From an uncultured Paracoccaceae bacterium (lineage in GTDB: Bacteria; Pseudomonadota; Alphaproteobacteria; Rhodobacterales; Rhodobacteraceae): a DNA stretch of 64,000 bases. The position numbers and the translations under genes are program-made. Below the pieces are notes generated by a model. The model did not search any database. It saw only the letters and a program-made list of their open reading frames with translations, and was not told where the DNA came from. This document shows, piece after piece, positions 49,808-60,834 of the stretch; position 1 is the first letter of the stretch; each line of letters begins with the position of its first letter. The stretch lies in assembly GCA_938002605.1 (NCBI GenBank), contig CALLAF010000024.1, forward strand, positions 1 to 64,000, written 5' to 3'.

Positions 49808-51202
49808 TCAGTTGCTGGCGTCTTGGATGCGCGCAATTGTTTCCGCTTGCCCCAAGACCAACATCATATCGAACACGCTTGGAGAGACCGCACGCCCAGC
49901 CAGCGCCGCACGTAGCGGCCCTGCAAGTTTGCCTAGTTTCGTATCATGAGCTTCGGCAAGCGACGCGACGATCCCTTCTAAGGTGTCACGGGTCCAGCTA
50001 GCATTTTGCAACTGCGGCGTCAATTCCGACAGTATACCACGGGATACATCGTCGAGCAGCTTTTGCGCTTTTTCATCCCTATCGACGGGGTGGTTTACCA
50101 TCAAAAACCGTGCCTTTTCAAAAAGATCTGGCATGGTTTTCGCGCGTTCTTTGAGACAGTACATCGCCCGCAAAAAACGGTCGTTTTGTTGTTCGGTGAG
50201 CGTGTCTTCCCCTACGGAAGCCAGATATTCTTGCAGTTCTCGCAGCAGTGCAGCATCGTCCGATGCAGCAATATGTTGCCCGCAGATATTCGTAAGCTTT
50301 TTCGTATCAAAGCGGGCCGGAGATTTCCCAATGCCGCCCAGATCAAACCATTCGCGCGCCTGTGCATCGGTAAAGAATTCGTCGTCGCCGTGGCTCCAGC
50401 CAAGGCGTGTTAAATAATTGCGCATTCCTGCCGCAGGGTAACCCATTTGTTGATATTCTGCTGCGCCCGTCGCGCCGTGGCGTTTGGACAGTTTTTTGCC
50501 ATCGGGGCCGAAAATCAATGGAATATGCGCGAGCACGGGTTTGGCCCAGCCCATGGCCTCGTAAATGAGGTTCTGGCGAAATGCGTTCGCAAGGTGATCA
50601 TCGCCGCGGATCACATGGGTCACGCCCATATCGTGATCATCGACAACAACTGCCAGCATATAGACGGGCGAGCCATCAGAACGCAGCAAGATCATATCAT
50701 CAAGTTGATCATTCGCCCATGTGACGTCGCCTTGGACCTCATCATGCAGCGTTGTCTTGCCATCGCGCGGCGCCTTGAGACGGATGACATAAGGCAGGTC
50801 CGGGTGATCAGCGGCGGCCACATCGCGCCAAGGCGATTGGAACAGCGTTGATTGCTTGGCTGCGCGCGCGGTTTCGCGGAAGGCTTCGATTTCATCTTGC
50901 GTGCTGAAACACTTATAGGCGTGGCCGTTCGCCAGCATTTGTTGTGCGACTTCAACATGACGTGGTGCGTTTGCGGCTTGGCTCACAGGGTCGCCATCCC
51001 AATCAAGGCCCAGCCAGCTCAACCCATCCAAAATGGCTTGCTTATTTTCATCTGTTGACCGGCTCTTGTCGGTATCTTCAATCCGCAACACGAATTTGCC
51101 GCCGCGTCCACGGGCATAAAGCCAGTTAAACAGGGCAGTACGCGCCCCACCAATATGGAGAGCACCTGTTGGAGAAGGGGCAAAACGAGTGACGACGGAC
51201 AT
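49808..51202 (-). CDS. gltX: Glutamate--tRNA ligase
   Basis: [28 protein letters not shown] (HIGH); KKLSKRHGA (KMSKS-like). Confidence 0.97.
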   Translation of the reverse strand: MSVVTRFAPSPTGALHIGGARTALFNWLYARGRGGKFVLRIEDTDKSRSTDENKQAILDGLSWLGLDWDGDPVSQAANAPRHVEVAQQMLANGHAYKCFSTQDEIEAFRETARAAKQSTLFQSPWRDVAAADHPDLPYVIRLKAPRDGKTTLHDEVQGDVTWANDQLDDMILLRSDGSPVYMLAVVVDDHDMGVTHVIRGDDHLANAFRQNLIYEAMGWAKPVLAHIPLIFGPDGKKLSKRHGATGAAEYQQMGYPAAGMRNYLTRLGWSHGDDEFFTDAQAREWFDLGGIGKSPARFDTKKLTNICGQHIAASDDAALLRELQEYLASVGEDTLTEQQNDRFLRAMYCLKERAKTMPDLFEKARFLMVNHPVDRDEKAQKLLDDVSRGILSELTPQLQNASWTRDTLEGIVASLAEAHDTKLGKLAGPLRAALAGRAVSPSVFDMMLVLGQAETIARIQDASN

Positions 51203-51284
51203 GGGGGAATTAACCTTTCGCTAACCAGCATTCCGGTAGGGTCCCGGATGGGGCGGGGATACAAAACTGTGGGGTAAAGAACAA

Positions 51285-53363
51285 GTGCGCGCAGCTTTGC
51301 ATGACACGCTATTGGCGCAACGCGGTGGCTTGATCGGTTGGGTGCCTGTGTGCCTTGCGATTGGGATCGGGGCATATTTTTCATTACAAGAGGAACCCAG
51401 TCGCGACATTGTGGGTGCCGTGTGGGCGATTGCAGCAACTTTGTTTGTCTGTGCGCGCTGGATTACGCCTGCAATTGCGCCCATTGTGATTGGTATCGCG
51501 CTTGTGCTTGCAGGGGGCGGGGTTGCGCAGTGGCGCACGGGGGCGGTTGCTGAACCCGTGCTTGGCTTTCGCTATTACGGCCCGATCCAAGGGCGGGTTG
51601 TGAATATCGATCGATCTGCAAGCGATGCGCCGCGTCTGACACTTGATCAGGTGGTTCTTTCGCGCATGTCACCGGCGCGCACGCCCGCGCGGGTGCGGGT
51701 TTCGGTGCATGGTGATCAAGTGATCACCAACTACCAACCGGGTGAAACGCTTATTCTAACCGGGCATCTTTCGCCGCCTGCGGGGCCAGCGGAGCCCGGC
51801 GGATTTGATTTTCAGCGGCACGCCTGGTTTTTGGGACTTGGGGCGGTGGGGTACACGCGCACCCCTGTTTTGCGGCTTTCTGCGCCGGACCAAGGATCAT
51901 TGCAGATGCGCATTTTCGCAATCCGTATGCAGCTGTCAAATTTTGTGCAGGCCGCGATTCCGGGCGAACCCGGTGCCCTTGCTGCGGCAATCATGACAGG
52001 GGACCGCTCGGCGATGCGCCAAGAAACATTGGCGGATTTACGGGCGGCGAACCTTGCGCATCTTTTGGCAATCTCGGGCTTGCATATGGGGCTGCTGACC
52101 GGGTTTATCTTTGCGCTCGTCCGATATGGATTGGCGCTGAACGCGATGATCTCACTGCGGTTTCATACGAAAAAGATCGCCGCGATCTGCGCGTTGATCG
52201 TTGGGGCGTTTTATCTGGCGCTTTCTGGCGGAAATGTCGCAACCGAGCGCGCATTTATCATGGTTGCTGTGATGTTTGTGGCGGTGCTGCTGGACCGGCG
52301 CGCGTTGACGCTGCGCGCAGTCGCAATCGCCGCGATCATCGTGCTGCTCTGGCAACCCGAAGCCTTGATGGGCCCCGGATTTCAAATGTCATTCGCTGCG
52401 ACCACGGCGCTTGTCGCCGTCTTTGGTTGGCTGCGCCGCTTCGATATGTCGGCTTGGCCCAAATGGGTGCGCGGCGTGTTTTCGGTCGTGACTTCATCAT
52501 TTGTGGCGGGGCTGGCTACCGCGCCTTTTGCTGCGGCCCATTTTAATCAAATCGCGCACTTCGGCCTGATCGCAAATTTGGCGAGCGTTCCATTGATGGG
52601 CGTGCTTGTGATGCCCGCTGCGGTTCTGGCGATTTGTCTTGCGCCCGTTGGACTATCTTGGATTGGCTTTACCGTGATGGCATGGGGATTGCGGTGGATT
52701 TTATGGGTCGCGCAAACGGCGTCGGGCTGGGATGGGGCTGTTGGACATGTTGTTGCGCCGGGGGCCGGCGTCGTGCCGCTGCTCGCATTGGGTTTGTTGT
52801 GGTTCATCCTTTGGCAGGGGCGTGGCCGGGTGATTGGCATCGCCCCGGTTTTTATGGCTTTCGTGCTATGGGGGCAGGCGGTCCGCCCGACACTTTTGGT
52901 GGCGGACAATGCGGCGATGATCGGGGTCATGGGGCCAGAAGGGCGGGCACTGTCCAAGGCCACGGGAAGCAGCTTTGTTGCGAAAATTTGGCTTGAAAAC
53001 GATGGCAGGCCGGTGCCGCAGGAAAGGGCTGCCGGCCGCCCCGGTTATATGCGCGATGGGCGGGTCGTGCGCACGCATGTTGGGGAATGGCAGATTTTGC
53101 AGGTGACGGGGAAGACTGCACTTGCCGCGCTACATGGTTGTGGTGGTGCTGATATCCTCATTAGCAACCAAGAAGATGTCACAGGGCGCCCTTGTATCAC
53201 TTTTGATATCAACCAGTTGCGACAAACGGGTGCGCTCGCGTTTGATCTATCAGAGGCTGGCAATTTGCTGTTGACGACAGCTCAAGGCGTTGCAGGCAAT
53301 CGTCCGTGGAACACCAACGCCGATGCATCGGCAGCGCCTGAAATATTGCTGCAAAAACCTTAG
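51285..53363 (+). CDS. comEC: ComEC/Rec2 family DNA-uptake channel protein
   Basis: [40 protein letters not shown]; multi-TM. Confidence 0.93.
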   Translation: MRAALHDTLLAQRGGLIGWVPVCLAIGIGAYFSLQEEPSRDIVGAVWAIAATLFVCARWITPAIAPIVIGIALVLAGGGVAQWRTGAVAEPVLGFRYYGPIQGRVVNIDRSASDAPRLTLDQVVLSRMSPARTPARVRVSVHGDQVITNYQPGETLILTGHLSPPAGPAEPGGFDFQRHAWFLGLGAVGYTRTPVLRLSAPDQGSLQMRIFAIRMQLSNFVQAAIPGEPGALAAAIMTGDRSAMRQETLADLRAANLAHLLAISGLHMGLLTGFIFALVRYGLALNAMISLRFHTKKIAAICALIVGAFYLALSGGNVATERAFIMVAVMFVAVLLDRRALTLRAVAIAAIIVLLWQPEALMGPGFQMSFAATTALVAVFGWLRRFDMSAWPKWVRGVFSVVTSSFVAGLATAPFAAAHFNQIAHFGLIANLASVPLMGVLVMPAAVLAICLAPVGLSWIGFTVMAWGLRWILWVAQTASGWDGAVGHVVAPGAGVVPLLALGLLWFILWQGRGRVIGIAPVFMAFVLWGQAVRPTLLVADNAAMIGVMGPEGRALSKATGSSFVAKIWLENDGRPVPQERAAGRPGYMRDGRVVRTHVGEWQILQVTGKTALAALHGCGGADILISNQEDVTGRPCITFDINQLRQTGALAFDLSEAGNLLLTTAQGVAGNRPWNTNADASAAPEILLQKP

Positions 53364-54046
53364 TAGGTACGGATCAGCCCGACCAAACGCCCTTGCACCT
53401 TTACCTGATCATCGCGGAACACGCGGGTTTCATAGGCGGGGTTGGCCGCTTCAAGCGCGATGGCGCTGCCATTGCGACGGAACCGCTTAAGCGTGGCCTC
53501 ATGCCCTTCGACAAGGGCCACAACGATGTCGCCATTATCGGCAACAGTTGTTTCACGAATCACAACAACATCACCGTCGTTGATGCCGGCGTCGATCATC
53601 GAATCGCCTTTAACTTCAAGCGCATAATGGTCGCCAGCGCCCACCATGGATTGCGGGACCGATACATTATGCGACACTTGGCTGATCGCTTCGATCGGGA
53701 CGCCGGCAGCAATCCGGCCCATCACAGGCAGTTCAACCGCCCCGTTATCAATCGACATGGCGGCAGGCGGCGTGCTGTCAGGTTTGTCGCCATCAATCAC
53801 ACGCGGGGTAAATCCGGAATTGGTCTGCATTGCGTCGGGGAGCTTCACAATCTCAAGCGCGCGCGCGCGGTGCGCAAGCCGGCGGATAAATCCGCGTTCT
53901 TCGAGCGCTGTAATCAGCCGGTGAATCCCTGATTTTGATCGCAGATCCAACGCCTCTTTCATTTCGTCAAAACTGGGGGGCACGCCATCGCGTTGAATAC
54001 GGGTATTGATAAAGGCCAAAAGATCGAGCTGTTTTTTCGTAAGCAT
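53360..54046 (-). CDS. lexA: LexA repressor
   Basis: [45 protein letters not shown]; autoproteolysis domain with GDSMIDAGI. Confidence 0.98.
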   Translation of the reverse strand: MLTKKQLDLLAFINTRIQRDGVPPSFDEMKEALDLRSKSGIHRLITALEERGFIRRLAHRARALEIVKLPDAMQTNSGFTPRVIDGDKPDSTPPAAMSIDNGAVELPVMGRIAAGVPIEAISQVSHNVSVPQSMVGAGDHYALEVKGDSMIDAGINDGDVVVIRETTVADNGDIVVALVEGHEATLKRFRRNGSAIALEAANPAYETRVFRDDQVKVQGRLVGLIRTY

Positions 54047-54074
54047 GACTTATCCCCAGATAGGTTTTGCATAT

Positions 54075-54089
54075 GTTCTATGCATGTTC
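54075..54089 (-). promoter_or_regulatory. SOS box (LexA site) upstream of lexA
   Basis: GTTCTATGCATGTTC on + (GAAC-N7-GAAC on -), 29 bp before the lexA start; exact consensus match. Confidence 0.88.
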
Positions 54090-54115
54090 TTGTTTTGTGT
54101 CAACCTATGCGTGGT

Positions 54116-55288
54116 TTACAGTGGGATAATCTCTATTTTGTCTCCGGCGGCACGGGCGCGGTCGCTGATTGGGCGGACGGCCAGACAATTGGCGTCAGCT
54201 AAGACGGTGTGCAGCGCGGAATCCTGACGCTCAAATATTTGCACGCCGTCCGGGCCAAGATGCGCACGCATATAATGTTCGCGCGGCCCGTTTGCCCCGA
54301 TAGGGGCCGCGAGGGTGGCCATTTGGCGCGAGGTGGCAGCCGCACCTTGGCCCAACATTTGCCGGATGACCGGGGCGAGAAACACATGCCCGCAGACCAT
54401 CGCTGAAACCGGATTACCCGGCAGTCCAATCATCACCGCATCTCCCATGCGCCCCGCCATAAGCGGTTTGCCCGGGCGCATGGCAATCTTATAAAACGCC
54501 TGCTGCATGCCCTTTTCTTGGGCGACTTGCCCTACAAGATCGTGATCACCAACAGATGCCCCGCCAATCGTCACGATCAAATCTGCATCCGCGGCTAAAT
54601 CAAAGGCAAGCGCCAGCGCCGGGGTATTGTCGCGCGCAATCGGCAGCAGGCGCGGATGCGCGCCAAGGTTTTGCACCAATGCGGCCAGCCCAAAACTATT
54701 GGACGCAATAATCTGATCGGGGCCGGGGACTTCACCGGGTTGGACCAATTCATCGCCTGTGGCGATAATCGCGACCACGGGGCGACGTGTGACAGGCACC
54801 TGCGCGATATTCATTGATGCAAGCAACGCAATATCGGCAGCGGATAGGATGCGGGGCGCTTTGATTTTGTCGCCGTGCCGAAAATCAGCACCAGCCGGGC
54901 GAACATGTGGTTTGGCTTCCAGTGATGCGCCCAAGGTAATCGTGTCACCATCGCGCGACACATCCTCTTGGATCACGACCCAGTCGGCCCCTGCGGGCAG
55001 AGGGGCACCTGTGAATATCCGCGCAGCTTGACCCTTGGCGATAGTGCCGACAAATGCATGCCCTGCCGCCGCCTCGCCGATCACCGTTAATTTAGCGCCG
55101 GTAACAACGTCATCACGGCGCACCGCATAGCCATCCATCGCCGAAGCCGCAAAGGGCGGCTGATCGCGCGTCGCAGCAACATCTTGGGCCAAACTGCGGC
55201 CAAATGCCTGCACAAGCGGAACCGTTTCCACCGGCAAGGGTGCGCAGAGTGCAAAAAGGTGTTCAAGGGCCTCGTCGACGGTGATCAT
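54116..55288 (-). CDS. moeA: Molybdopterin molybdotransferase MoeA
   Basis: PPFAASAMDGYAVR; GGASVGDHDLVG; MIGLPGNPVSA. Start ATG 55288. Confidence 0.95.
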   Translation of the reverse strand: MITVDEALEHLFALCAPLPVETVPLVQAFGRSLAQDVAATRDQPPFAASAMDGYAVRRDDVVTGAKLTVIGEAAAGHAFVGTIAKGQAARIFTGAPLPAGADWVVIQEDVSRDGDTITLGASLEAKPHVRPAGADFRHGDKIKAPRILSAADIALLASMNIAQVPVTRRPVVAIIATGDELVQPGEVPGPDQIIASNSFGLAALVQNLGAHPRLLPIARDNTPALALAFDLAADADLIVTIGGASVGDHDLVGQVAQEKGMQQAFYKIAMRPGKPLMAGRMGDAVMIGLPGNPVSAMVCGHVFLAPVIRQMLGQGAAATSRQMATLAAPIGANGPREHYMRAHLGPDGVQIFERQDSALHTVLADANCLAVRPISDRARAAGDKIEIIPL

Positions 55289-55289
55289 A

Positions 55290-55544
55290 TCAAACCGCCA
55301 TCCAATTGTGTGGTTTCCCAACCAGTAAAGGCAACATCTGAATCTCCTGAACCCATGAATTGCGCCTGTTTGACCGTCGCACCACCTGTCTTGGCTTTTC
55401 AAGGTGGTGAGACAAAGCCTGCTTGATCTGGGTACGCGGCGTGCGCAGTACATGGTTGGTCCAGTTGAATACTTCGGCGATCAGCATGCCGTCGACACGG
55501 CCATCGACAAAGAAAAGCTCAAGCGAACGGCCCAATTTTGTCAT
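55290..55544 (-). pseudogene. Truncated GIY-YIG nuclease-family gene remnant
   Basis: N-terminus [44 protein letters not shown] resembles the conserved start of a GIY-YIG nuclease family, but homology ends about where the GIY-YIG core (TGVY...) should begin. Confidence 0.5.
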
Positions 55545-56020
55545 GGGTTTTCAAATCGGCCTGATTTTCCGCCGTCCTTTAGCGTAACCTTCAGCCCGCC
55601 GATTTCCATATCTTTTTGAACGGCTTTCACCATGTCATAAACCGTCAGGGCGGCGGTGCTGGCGGCGGTAAGCGCCTCCATCTCAACCCCGGTTTGTCCA
55701 CCCGTTTTGACGGTGGCCGTAATGCGAATTCCAGGCAGGCTATCGTCGGGCGTCAGATCTAGGGCGACTTTGGTGATCGGCAGCGGGTGACACAATGGGA
55801 TCAGGTCGGCAGTCTTTTTGGCGGCCATGATACCGGCGATCCGGGCGATCCCCAAAACGTCGCCTTTATCGGCGCGGCCATCAACAATAAGCGCCAGCGT
55901 CGTCGCGGTCATTTTAATGAACGCTTCTGCGACGGCAATACGCGCGGTGACGGGCTTATCGGACACATCCACCATATGCGCTTTTCCGTCTGCATCAAAA
56001 TGGCTCAGCCCTGCCATCAC
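55541..56020 (-). CDS. moaC: Cyclic pyranopterin monophosphate synthase MoaC
   Basis: [70 protein letters not shown]. Confidence 0.97.
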   Translation of the reverse strand: MMAGLSHFDADGKAHMVDVSDKPVTARIAVAEAFIKMTATTLALIVDGRADKGDVLGIARIAGIMAAKKTADLIPLCHPLPITKVALDLTPDDSLPGIRITATVKTGGQTGVEMEALTAASTAALTVYDMVKAVQKDMEIGGLKVTLKDGGKSGRFENP

Positions 56021-56823
56021 ATGCCTCCGGTGGCTGGGTTCGCAAGCAGGGTGCGTGTGGCTGTCGCGACATCTTCTTGGCGCATCAGGCTTTCACCGAT
56101 CAGGAATGTGCGGGCGCCATAGCGTGCCATATCCGCAAGGTCTTCGGGGGTGTTGAGCCCACTTTCACAAACAATCGTGCGGTCCTCGGGCACCAGTTTT
56201 GACAGGGTACGCGTGGTATCAAGCGTGGTTTCAAAGGTCTTAAGATTGCGATTGTTGATCCCCATTAGAGGCGATTTGAGCAGGCTTGCGCGCTCGAGTT
56301 CAGCGGCGTCATGGACCTCTAACAACACATCCATACCCCATTCAAATGCGGCGGCTTCAAGCTCTTGCGCTTGGCTGTCCGAAACAGAGGCCAAGATGAT
56401 CAGGATGCAATCTGCGTGCAGCGCGCGCGCTTCGGCGACCTGATAGGTGTCATACATGAAATCTTTGCGTAGCGCGGGCAGATCAACGGCGCTACGAGCG
56501 GCGGTCAGATAACTGTCATCGCCTTGAAAGGATGGACCATCGGTGAGGACAGACAGACAGGTCGCGCCGCCCGCTTGATACGCCTCAGCCAAAGCGGGCG
56601 GGTGAAAATCTTCGCGGATCAACCCTTTGGACGGGCTGGCTTTTTTGATTTCGGCGATCAGCCCATAGCCTTCGCGCGCGGCCTCTGCCAGACGGTCGGC
56701 AAACCCACGAGTGGGTGGCGCGTCTTTGGCGCGCGCCTCAATCTCTGATAGGGGCACTGCTTGTTTGCAGGCTGCCACATGCGCGAGCTTGTAAGTTTTG
56801 ATCTTTTCGAGAATATCGGTCAT
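56017..56823 (-). CDS. trpC: Indole-3-glycerol phosphate synthase
   Basis: [40 protein letters not shown]. Start ATG 56823. Confidence 0.97.
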   Translation of the reverse strand: MTDILEKIKTYKLAHVAACKQAVPLSEIEARAKDAPPTRGFADRLAEAAREGYGLIAEIKKASPSKGLIREDFHPPALAEAYQAGGATCLSVLTDGPSFQGDDSYLTAARSAVDLPALRKDFMYDTYQVAEARALHADCILIILASVSDSQAQELEAAAFEWGMDVLLEVHDAAELERASLLKSPLMGINNRNLKTFETTLDTTRTLSKLVPEDRTIVCESGLNTPEDLADMARYGARTFLIGESLMRQEDVATATRTLLANPATGGM

Positions 56824-57461
56824 GGGTCCGCCCAATTTATTGGCTCTTGCCCTTGATCAATAAGCCACTGGTTCACCTTTGAAAATGGGCGCGAGCCGAA
56901 AAATCCACGGTGGCATGACAGTGGCGAAGGGTGCGCCGAGGTTAAGATCAGGTTTTGGGGCCCAATATATTTGGCATAGGCCTGTGCAGGCCCACCCCAT
57001 AGGATAAATGCGCACGGGCGATCATCAAGCCGTTTGATCACCTCAATGACCAGTTTGGACCAGCCTAATTTAGCATGTGCTTTAGGTTTTCCGGGGGGTA
57101 CCGTCAGTGCGGTGTTGAGCAAAAGAACACCTTGATCAGCCCAATCGGAAAGACCGGTTTTGCTTCGTACCTGCCCAAGATCGCTATCTATCTCTTTGAA
57201 AATATTTCCAAGGCTATCAAGCCGTCCGCCAAAACCATCAGGAATTGAAAAGGCCAACCCATCCGCCTTTCCGGGCGTGTGATAGGGATCTTGGCCAATA
57301 ATCACGATGCGGGTCGTATCTGGTTGGCAGCGCTCAAGGGCTGCAAATGTCAGTGCAGGGGGCGGCAGGATATCGGCACCCAATTGTGCCGATAGCGCAG
57401 GCAAATCGGCGTCAAAAAACGCCAGATCGCGCCACTGGCCCAATCGCCCCAAATCAAACAT
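56820..57461 (-). CDS. ung: Uracil-DNA glycosylase (family 1)
   Basis: [59 protein letters not shown]. Confidence 0.95.
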   Translation of the reverse strand: MFDLGRLGQWRDLAFFDADLPALSAQLGADILPPPALTFAALERCQPDTTRIVIIGQDPYHTPGKADGLAFSIPDGFGGRLDSLGNIFKEIDSDLGQVRSKTGLSDWADQGVLLLNTALTVPPGKPKAHAKLGWSKLVIEVIKRLDDRPCAFILWGGPAQAYAKYIGPQNLILTSAHPSPLSCHRGFFGSRPFSKVNQWLIDQGQEPINWADP

Positions 57462-58474
57462 CAGGTGGATGTAATCCGCGCCAGCGTTTCGACGGCCTGT
57501 TTGGCTTTGCCGCTGTCGATGCTGTCGCGCGCGATTTCAACGCCTTGGGGTAGGTTCGCAGCCTTATCGGCAACGACCAGTGCAGCGGCCGCGTTAAACA
57601 GCACCGCATCGCGGTAAGCGCCTGTCGCACCATCCAATAGTGCGCGCATCGCTGCTGCGTTTTCTTCTGGGGTGCCGCCGATGATATCGCGGAAGTCATG
57701 AACAGTCAGCCCCGCGTCTTCGGGATGGATTTCACGCGATGTGATGGTGCCATTCTCAAGTGCGGCGACCGCCGTTGGCCCGCAGATTGTGATTTCATCC
57801 GTGCCATCGCTGCCATGCACAAGCCACGCTTTTTCCGTGCCAAGCTGCTGCAGGGTTTCAGCCATCGGGTGGATCAAATCAATGGCAAATGCACCTGTCA
57901 GTTGGCGTTTAACACCCGCCGGATTTGTGAGCGGCCCCAGGATGTTAAAGATCGTTTTGCACCCTAATTCGAGCCGCACAGGGCCCACATGTTTCATCGC
58001 TGGATTATGCATCGGGGCCATCATGAAGCCAATCCCAGCCTCTGCAATCGCGCGTTCAACAATCTCTGGCGTGGCCATAACATTGATCCCGAGCGCGGAT
58101 TGTACATCCGCTGTACCAGATTTGGACGACAGGTTACGGTTGCCGTGTTTGGCGACAGGTACACCTGCGCCCGCCACGACAAAGGCGGTCGCTGTAGAAA
58201 TATTCAACGTGTGTTTGCCATCACCACCGGTGCCAACGATATCCATCGCGCCTTCGGGGGCTTTGACAGGGACACAATGCGCGCGCATCACGGCGGCAGC
58301 GGCGGCATATTCAGACACGGATTCGCCGCGGGCCCGCAACGCCATGAGGAACCCGCCGGTTTGGGCTGGCGTGGCTTCGCCCTTAAATAAAATTTCAAAG
58401 GCTTCTTCTGCCTGCGCGCGCGACAATGGCCCTTCGGAGGCCGCGTAAATGAGCGGTTTCATTGCGTCGCTCAT
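57461..58474 (-). CDS. trpD: Anthranilate phosphoribosyltransferase
   Basis: [52 protein letters not shown]. Confidence 0.97.
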   Translation of the reverse strand: MSDAMKPLIYAASEGPLSRAQAEEAFEILFKGEATPAQTGGFLMALRARGESVSEYAAAAAVMRAHCVPVKAPEGAMDIVGTGGDGKHTLNISTATAFVVAGAGVPVAKHGNRNLSSKSGTADVQSALGINVMATPEIVERAIAEAGIGFMMAPMHNPAMKHVGPVRLELGCKTIFNILGPLTNPAGVKRQLTGAFAIDLIHPMAETLQQLGTEKAWLVHGSDGTDEITICGPTAVAALENGTITSREIHPEDAGLTVHDFRDIIGGTPEENAAAMRALLDGATGAYRDAVLFNAAAALVVADKAANLPQGVEIARDSIDSGKAKQAVETLARITST

Positions 58475-59052
58475 GCCGCCACCTTTGCCATATCAAGGAA
58501 ATTATTGAGCAATTTATGCCCGTGTTCGGACTTAATGCTCTCGGGGTGGAACTGCACACCGTGGATCGGCAGGGTTTTGTGCTGCAAACCCATGATCGTG
58601 CCATCGTCCAGCTCTGCGGTGATTTCCAAGCAATCGGGCAGGGTGGCGCGTTCAACGATCAGCGAATGATAGCGTGTTGCGTCAAACGGGCTGGGCAGGT
58701 CTTTGAACAAGCCAACACCTTTGTGTTTCATGGCACCCATTTTACCATGCACGATTTCATGGCAGCGTACGACATTGCCGCCAAAGGCCTCACCAATGGC
58801 TTGGTGCCCCAGACAGACACCCATTAACGGAATTTTTGCTTCGGCGGCCGCATGTACAAGGGCCAGACAAATGCCCGCCTGTGCTGGATCACAAGGACCA
58901 GGAGAGAGCATAATCGCATTGGGACGCATCGCCATTGCTTCTTGGGTATCAAGCGCATCGTTGCGCCTCACGACGACATCCGCCCCAAGCTCACCCAGAT
59001 AGTGAACAAGGTTATACGTGAAGCTATCGTAGTTATCTATCAGCAAAAGCAT
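58471..59052 (-). CDS. trpG: Anthranilate synthase component II (glutamine amidotransferase)
   Basis: [49 protein letters not shown]. Start ATG 59052. Confidence 0.97.
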   Translation of the reverse strand: MLLLIDNYDSFTYNLVHYLGELGADVVVRRNDALDTQEAMAMRPNAIMLSPGPCDPAQAGICLALVHAAAEAKIPLMGVCLGHQAIGEAFGGNVVRCHEIVHGKMGAMKHKGVGLFKDLPSPFDATRYHSLIVERATLPDCLEITAELDDGTIMGLQHKTLPIHGVQFHPESIKSEHGHKLLNNFLDMAKVAA

Positions 59053-59196
59053 GACAAAATCCCGTTTTGGTCGCATTTAGGGGTACCGCCGCCCTAAAGG
59101 GTCGCGGTATAATCAATTTCATACATGGGCCGACACGCGGGGTAGCGTCAAGGTCGAACGGCGCGATTGTGCGCGACTGAATAAGGTGAATAGACG

Positions 59197-60792
59197 ATGG
59201 CGGGCATTTTACGAGGCAGCATTTGGGCGCTTGGGCTTGGCGGTACGGCCGTAAGTATCGCGTCTCTTATTGCTGAGCAGCCAGCGGGTAACACCCCGCC
59301 GCAAATGCCTTTGGTGGCCGCTCCTGAAACAGTGGCGCCCGTCAGCCTAGAAGACGAAACCACCCCGCCTGCGGTTGCGCGTGAATTTGCAGTAAATGCG
59401 CCAAGAGTATCGCCACCGGAAACAGAAATCATCGCCCCGGCCGCTGATACGGAACCGGCCGCCCCGCCGCAAACCTTGGAACTGGAACCTATTCAAGACG
59501 ACCCAGCGGTTACGGAAGAATCAACCTTTGTTACCACGTTAGAAGAACCTACATTAGAGACCGCGAGCGTGGCACAGCCCGAGATCCCAGTAGTCGATGA
59601 GGAAGCGATAATCGCAACGCAACCCGCACCGCCACGCGCTGAGGTCACACAGACTGATGCGCCAACCGTCGCAGGCATTGCCGAGGATGCGTTGGTCGCA
59701 AGTGTACCTGACGTTATTGACGCGCCTACAGCACCTGTGGTGCCCGCAGAAGATACCCAACCAATTGCGGTGCTCGCGCCTGAAGAAACGCCAGAAGAAT
59801 TTGCGCCACAGGTTGCCGAATTTACTGAGCCAGAGCCTGCTCCTGAACCCGAAAGCATTGCACCGGCAATTCCGCTAGAAGAACCTATTGTCGAGGTGGA
59901 ACCTCCCGCTCCTGTGATCGTCTCTGAGGCGCCGGAAACCCCAGTCTCTCCTGAGCTGGCGCAAGCAGAACCAGACACGACCGAACCGACAGAGCCCGTG
60001 GCCACTCCCCAAACGAATATCGGCCGCGTTTTGCGGTTGGGTGTATCATCCGAGAGTGATGCGCAGGCGAGCGATACCTCGGTAGAGGATGACCCATCAC
60101 AGACGACCCAATCGGAAACAGCGTTGGAACGGTTTGGGACCGCTTTTGAGAACCCTAATGGGGCGCCGATGCTTTCTGTATTGCTGATTGACGATGGCGC
60201 AAGCGCGGATAAGGCGGCGCAAATTGCGGAACTTGGTTTGCCCGTGACTGTGGTGCTGCACGCGCTTGATCCGCAAGCACACGACCGGGCAATGGCGTAT
60301 CAATCCGCCGGGGTCGAGGTCGCGGTACAGGTGTCATTGCCCGCCGGTGCCGTGCCAACAGACATCGAAGTCGCGTTTGAAGCGGTCTTTGGCTTAATAC
60401 CCGAAGCTGCAATTCTCTTTGCGGATGGTAGCAGCGTGTTACGCAATAACCGGGCCGCAACGGCGCAGGTGATGCAGGTGCTTGCCGCTGACGGGCGCGG
60501 GCTTGTCACAGCACAGCGCGGGCTGAACGCCGCGCAACAAGCCGCATCAGAGGCAGGCGTGCCCGCCGCAGCGATTACGCATGCACTTGACGGCGCGGGC
60601 GAAGATGAAGCCGCAATCAGGCGTCGGCTTGATCAGGCGGCGCTGCGCGCGCGTCAAACTGGGAACGCCGTATTGCTTGGGCGGGTACAGGATACGACGC
60701 TTGCAGCGCTCGCGGATTGGTCCGGCGGAGTCAATCAACAACAATTGGCGCTTGCGCCGGTGTCAGCGGTGCTGCTGGACGTGATGCCATAA
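59197..60792 (+). CDS. Divergent polysaccharide deacetylase family protein (YibQ-like) with long Pro/Glu-rich linker
   Basis: C-terminal domain PMLSVLLIDDGASADKAAQIAELGLPVTVVLH..., preceded by about 290 aa of P/E/A/T-rich sequence and an N-terminal TM. Confidence 0.8.
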   Translation: MAGILRGSIWALGLGGTAVSIASLIAEQPAGNTPPQMPLVAAPETVAPVSLEDETTPPAVAREFAVNAPRVSPPETEIIAPAADTEPAAPPQTLELEPIQDDPAVTEESTFVTTLEEPTLETASVAQPEIPVVDEEAIIATQPAPPRAEVTQTDAPTVAGIAEDALVASVPDVIDAPTAPVVPAEDTQPIAVLAPEETPEEFAPQVAEFTEPEPAPEPESIAPAIPLEEPIVEVEPPAPVIVSEAPETPVSPELAQAEPDTTEPTEPVATPQTNIGRVLRLGVSSESDAQASDTSVEDDPSQTTQSETALERFGTAFENPNGAPMLSVLLIDDGASADKAAQIAELGLPVTVVLHALDPQAHDRAMAYQSAGVEVAVQVSLPAGAVPTDIEVAFEAVFGLIPEAAILFADGSSVLRNNRAATAQVMQVLAADGRGLVTAQRGLNAAQQAASEAGVPAAAITHALDGAGEDEAAIRRRLDQAALRARQTGNAVLLGRVQDTTLAALADWSGGVNQQQLALAPVSAVLLDVMP

Positions 60793-60804
60793 GTCTTGGG
60801 GTAG

Positions 60805-60822
60805 GGTGGATCTTGATCCACC
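60805..60822. repeat. REP-like hairpin GGTGGATC-TT-GATCCACC between convergent genes
   Basis: Perfect 8-bp stem preceded by GTAG; GTAGGGTGG...CCACC pattern. Confidence 0.45.
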
Positions 60823-60834
60823 TATGTGTTTGGA

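Noticed and set aside
59493-60005. 170-aa Gly/Ser/Ala-rich minus ORF opposite the yibQ-like linker
   Set aside because: Mirror image of the P/E/A/T-rich codons of the plus-strand gene; composition artefact.
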